The position numbers were made by a program, and so were the translations under genes. A DNA stretch of 15,071 nt from Caulobacteraceae bacterium (lineage in GTDB: Bacteria; Pseudomonadota; Alphaproteobacteria; Caulobacterales; Caulobacteraceae), in the NCBI GenBank assembly GCA_947456005.1, contig CANGRP010000029.1, positions 1-15,071 on the forward strand. Direction: 5' to 3'. Shown one piece after another: positions 14,836 through 15,071 of the stretch; position 1 is the first letter of the stretch, and the number at the start of each line of letters is the position of its first letter. The notes beneath the pieces were generated by a model. That model was not told the DNA's origin. It saw only the letters and a program-made list of their open reading frames with translations, and searched no databases.

Positions 14836-15071
14836 CCCCCAGCCGCAAGGTATCCCTCAGCTCGCGCTTCAGGAACTTGCCGCTGGCGTTCCGGGGCAGG
14901 GCTTACTCACGGATGCAGATATACCGTGGCACCTTGTGCTTTGCGGCGATGGAGGCGCAGTGCTCACGGAGCTCGTCCGGCGTGGTCGAGTGGCCGGGCC
15001 GAAGCACAATGGCGACCCCGACCTCCTCGCCCAGTCGTTCGTCAGGGACCCCGAACACCGAGCATTCGGCG
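14825..15071 (-). pseudogene. Acyl-CoA ligase (AMP-dependent synthetase) C-terminal end, interrupted by an in-frame TAA
   Basis: This is the 3' end of a minus-strand gene that continues beyond the window edge. Reading from 15070, 55 codons give AECSVFGVPDERLGEEVGVA... and ...AAKHKVPRYICIRE, the C-terminal subdomain of fatty-acyl-CoA ligases. TAA follows at 14903-14905. In the same frame another 25 codons give ALPRNASGKFLKRELRD..., ending in TAG at 14825-14827. PRNASGK is the A10 motif whose Lys catalyses adenylation, so termination at TAA would remove it. Similarity continues on both sides without a frame change, which points to a single nonsense change or a sequencing error rather than a natural end. 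The native stop overlaps the M61 start by 11 bases, so the genes formed a tight operon. The ORF is too short to call the full gene's specificity. Confidence 0.85.

Overview
This 15 kb window is high-GC, densely packed DNA from an alphaproteobacterium, most likely a member of Caulobacteraceae (Caulobacter/Phenylobacterium-like). The strongest evidence is a PopA-type protein, a degenerate PleD-like c-di-GMP effector known from the Caulobacter cell cycle. When its start is set at the internal ATG, its phosphoacceptor-position Asp and its I-site Arg fall at residues 55 and 357, the numbers I recall for C. crescentus PopA. Codons are GC-rich throughout and genes often overlap by a few bases. I see no tRNA, rRNA, CRISPR array, insertion sequence or phage gene.

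Layout. Positions 1-3155 (+): an LPS inner-core heptose operon, hldE (5' end outside the window) and hldD, followed by a membrane-anchored DUF3089 protein that seems to have lost its hydrolase nucleophile. Positions 3097-9002: a DNA-repair block. recG lies on the minus strand, converging on and overlapping the DUF3089 gene. Divergent from it are sdhE (flavinylation factor for succinate dehydrogenase) and mfd (transcription-repair coupling factor), which overlap. Positions 9015-10334 (-): popA, tail to tail with mfd. Positions 10433-12415 (+): an SDR oxidoreductase and a family III CoA-transferase/alpha-methylacyl-CoA racemase-like enzyme, probably co-transcribed for acyl-CoA or branched-lipid metabolism. 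Positions 12416-12649: the only sizeable non-coding stretch. It holds an AT-rich patch, two inverted repeats sharing a GTTCCC/GGGAAC module, and a separate 12-bp long-range inverted repeat. Positions 12650-15071 (-): an operon read right to left, namely the tail of an acyl-CoA ligase gene with an in-frame TAA, an exported M61 peptidase with a PDZ domain, and a TusA-like sulfur carrier.

How the genes work together. HldE and HldD make ADP-L-glycero-D-manno-heptose. RecG and Mfd are related SF2 translocases for fork rescue and transcription-coupled repair. PopA would deliver CtrA to ClpXP in response to c-di-GMP. The SDR, racemase-like enzyme and acyl-CoA ligase fit a lipid-degradation theme.

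Most genes here are conserved housekeeping genes, and I do not see a clear new multi-gene system. The items most worth a second look are the interrupted acyl-CoA ligase, the PopA protein with its intact I-site and ruined active site, the DUF3089 pseudo-hydrolase candidate, and the structured repeats at 12420-12641.
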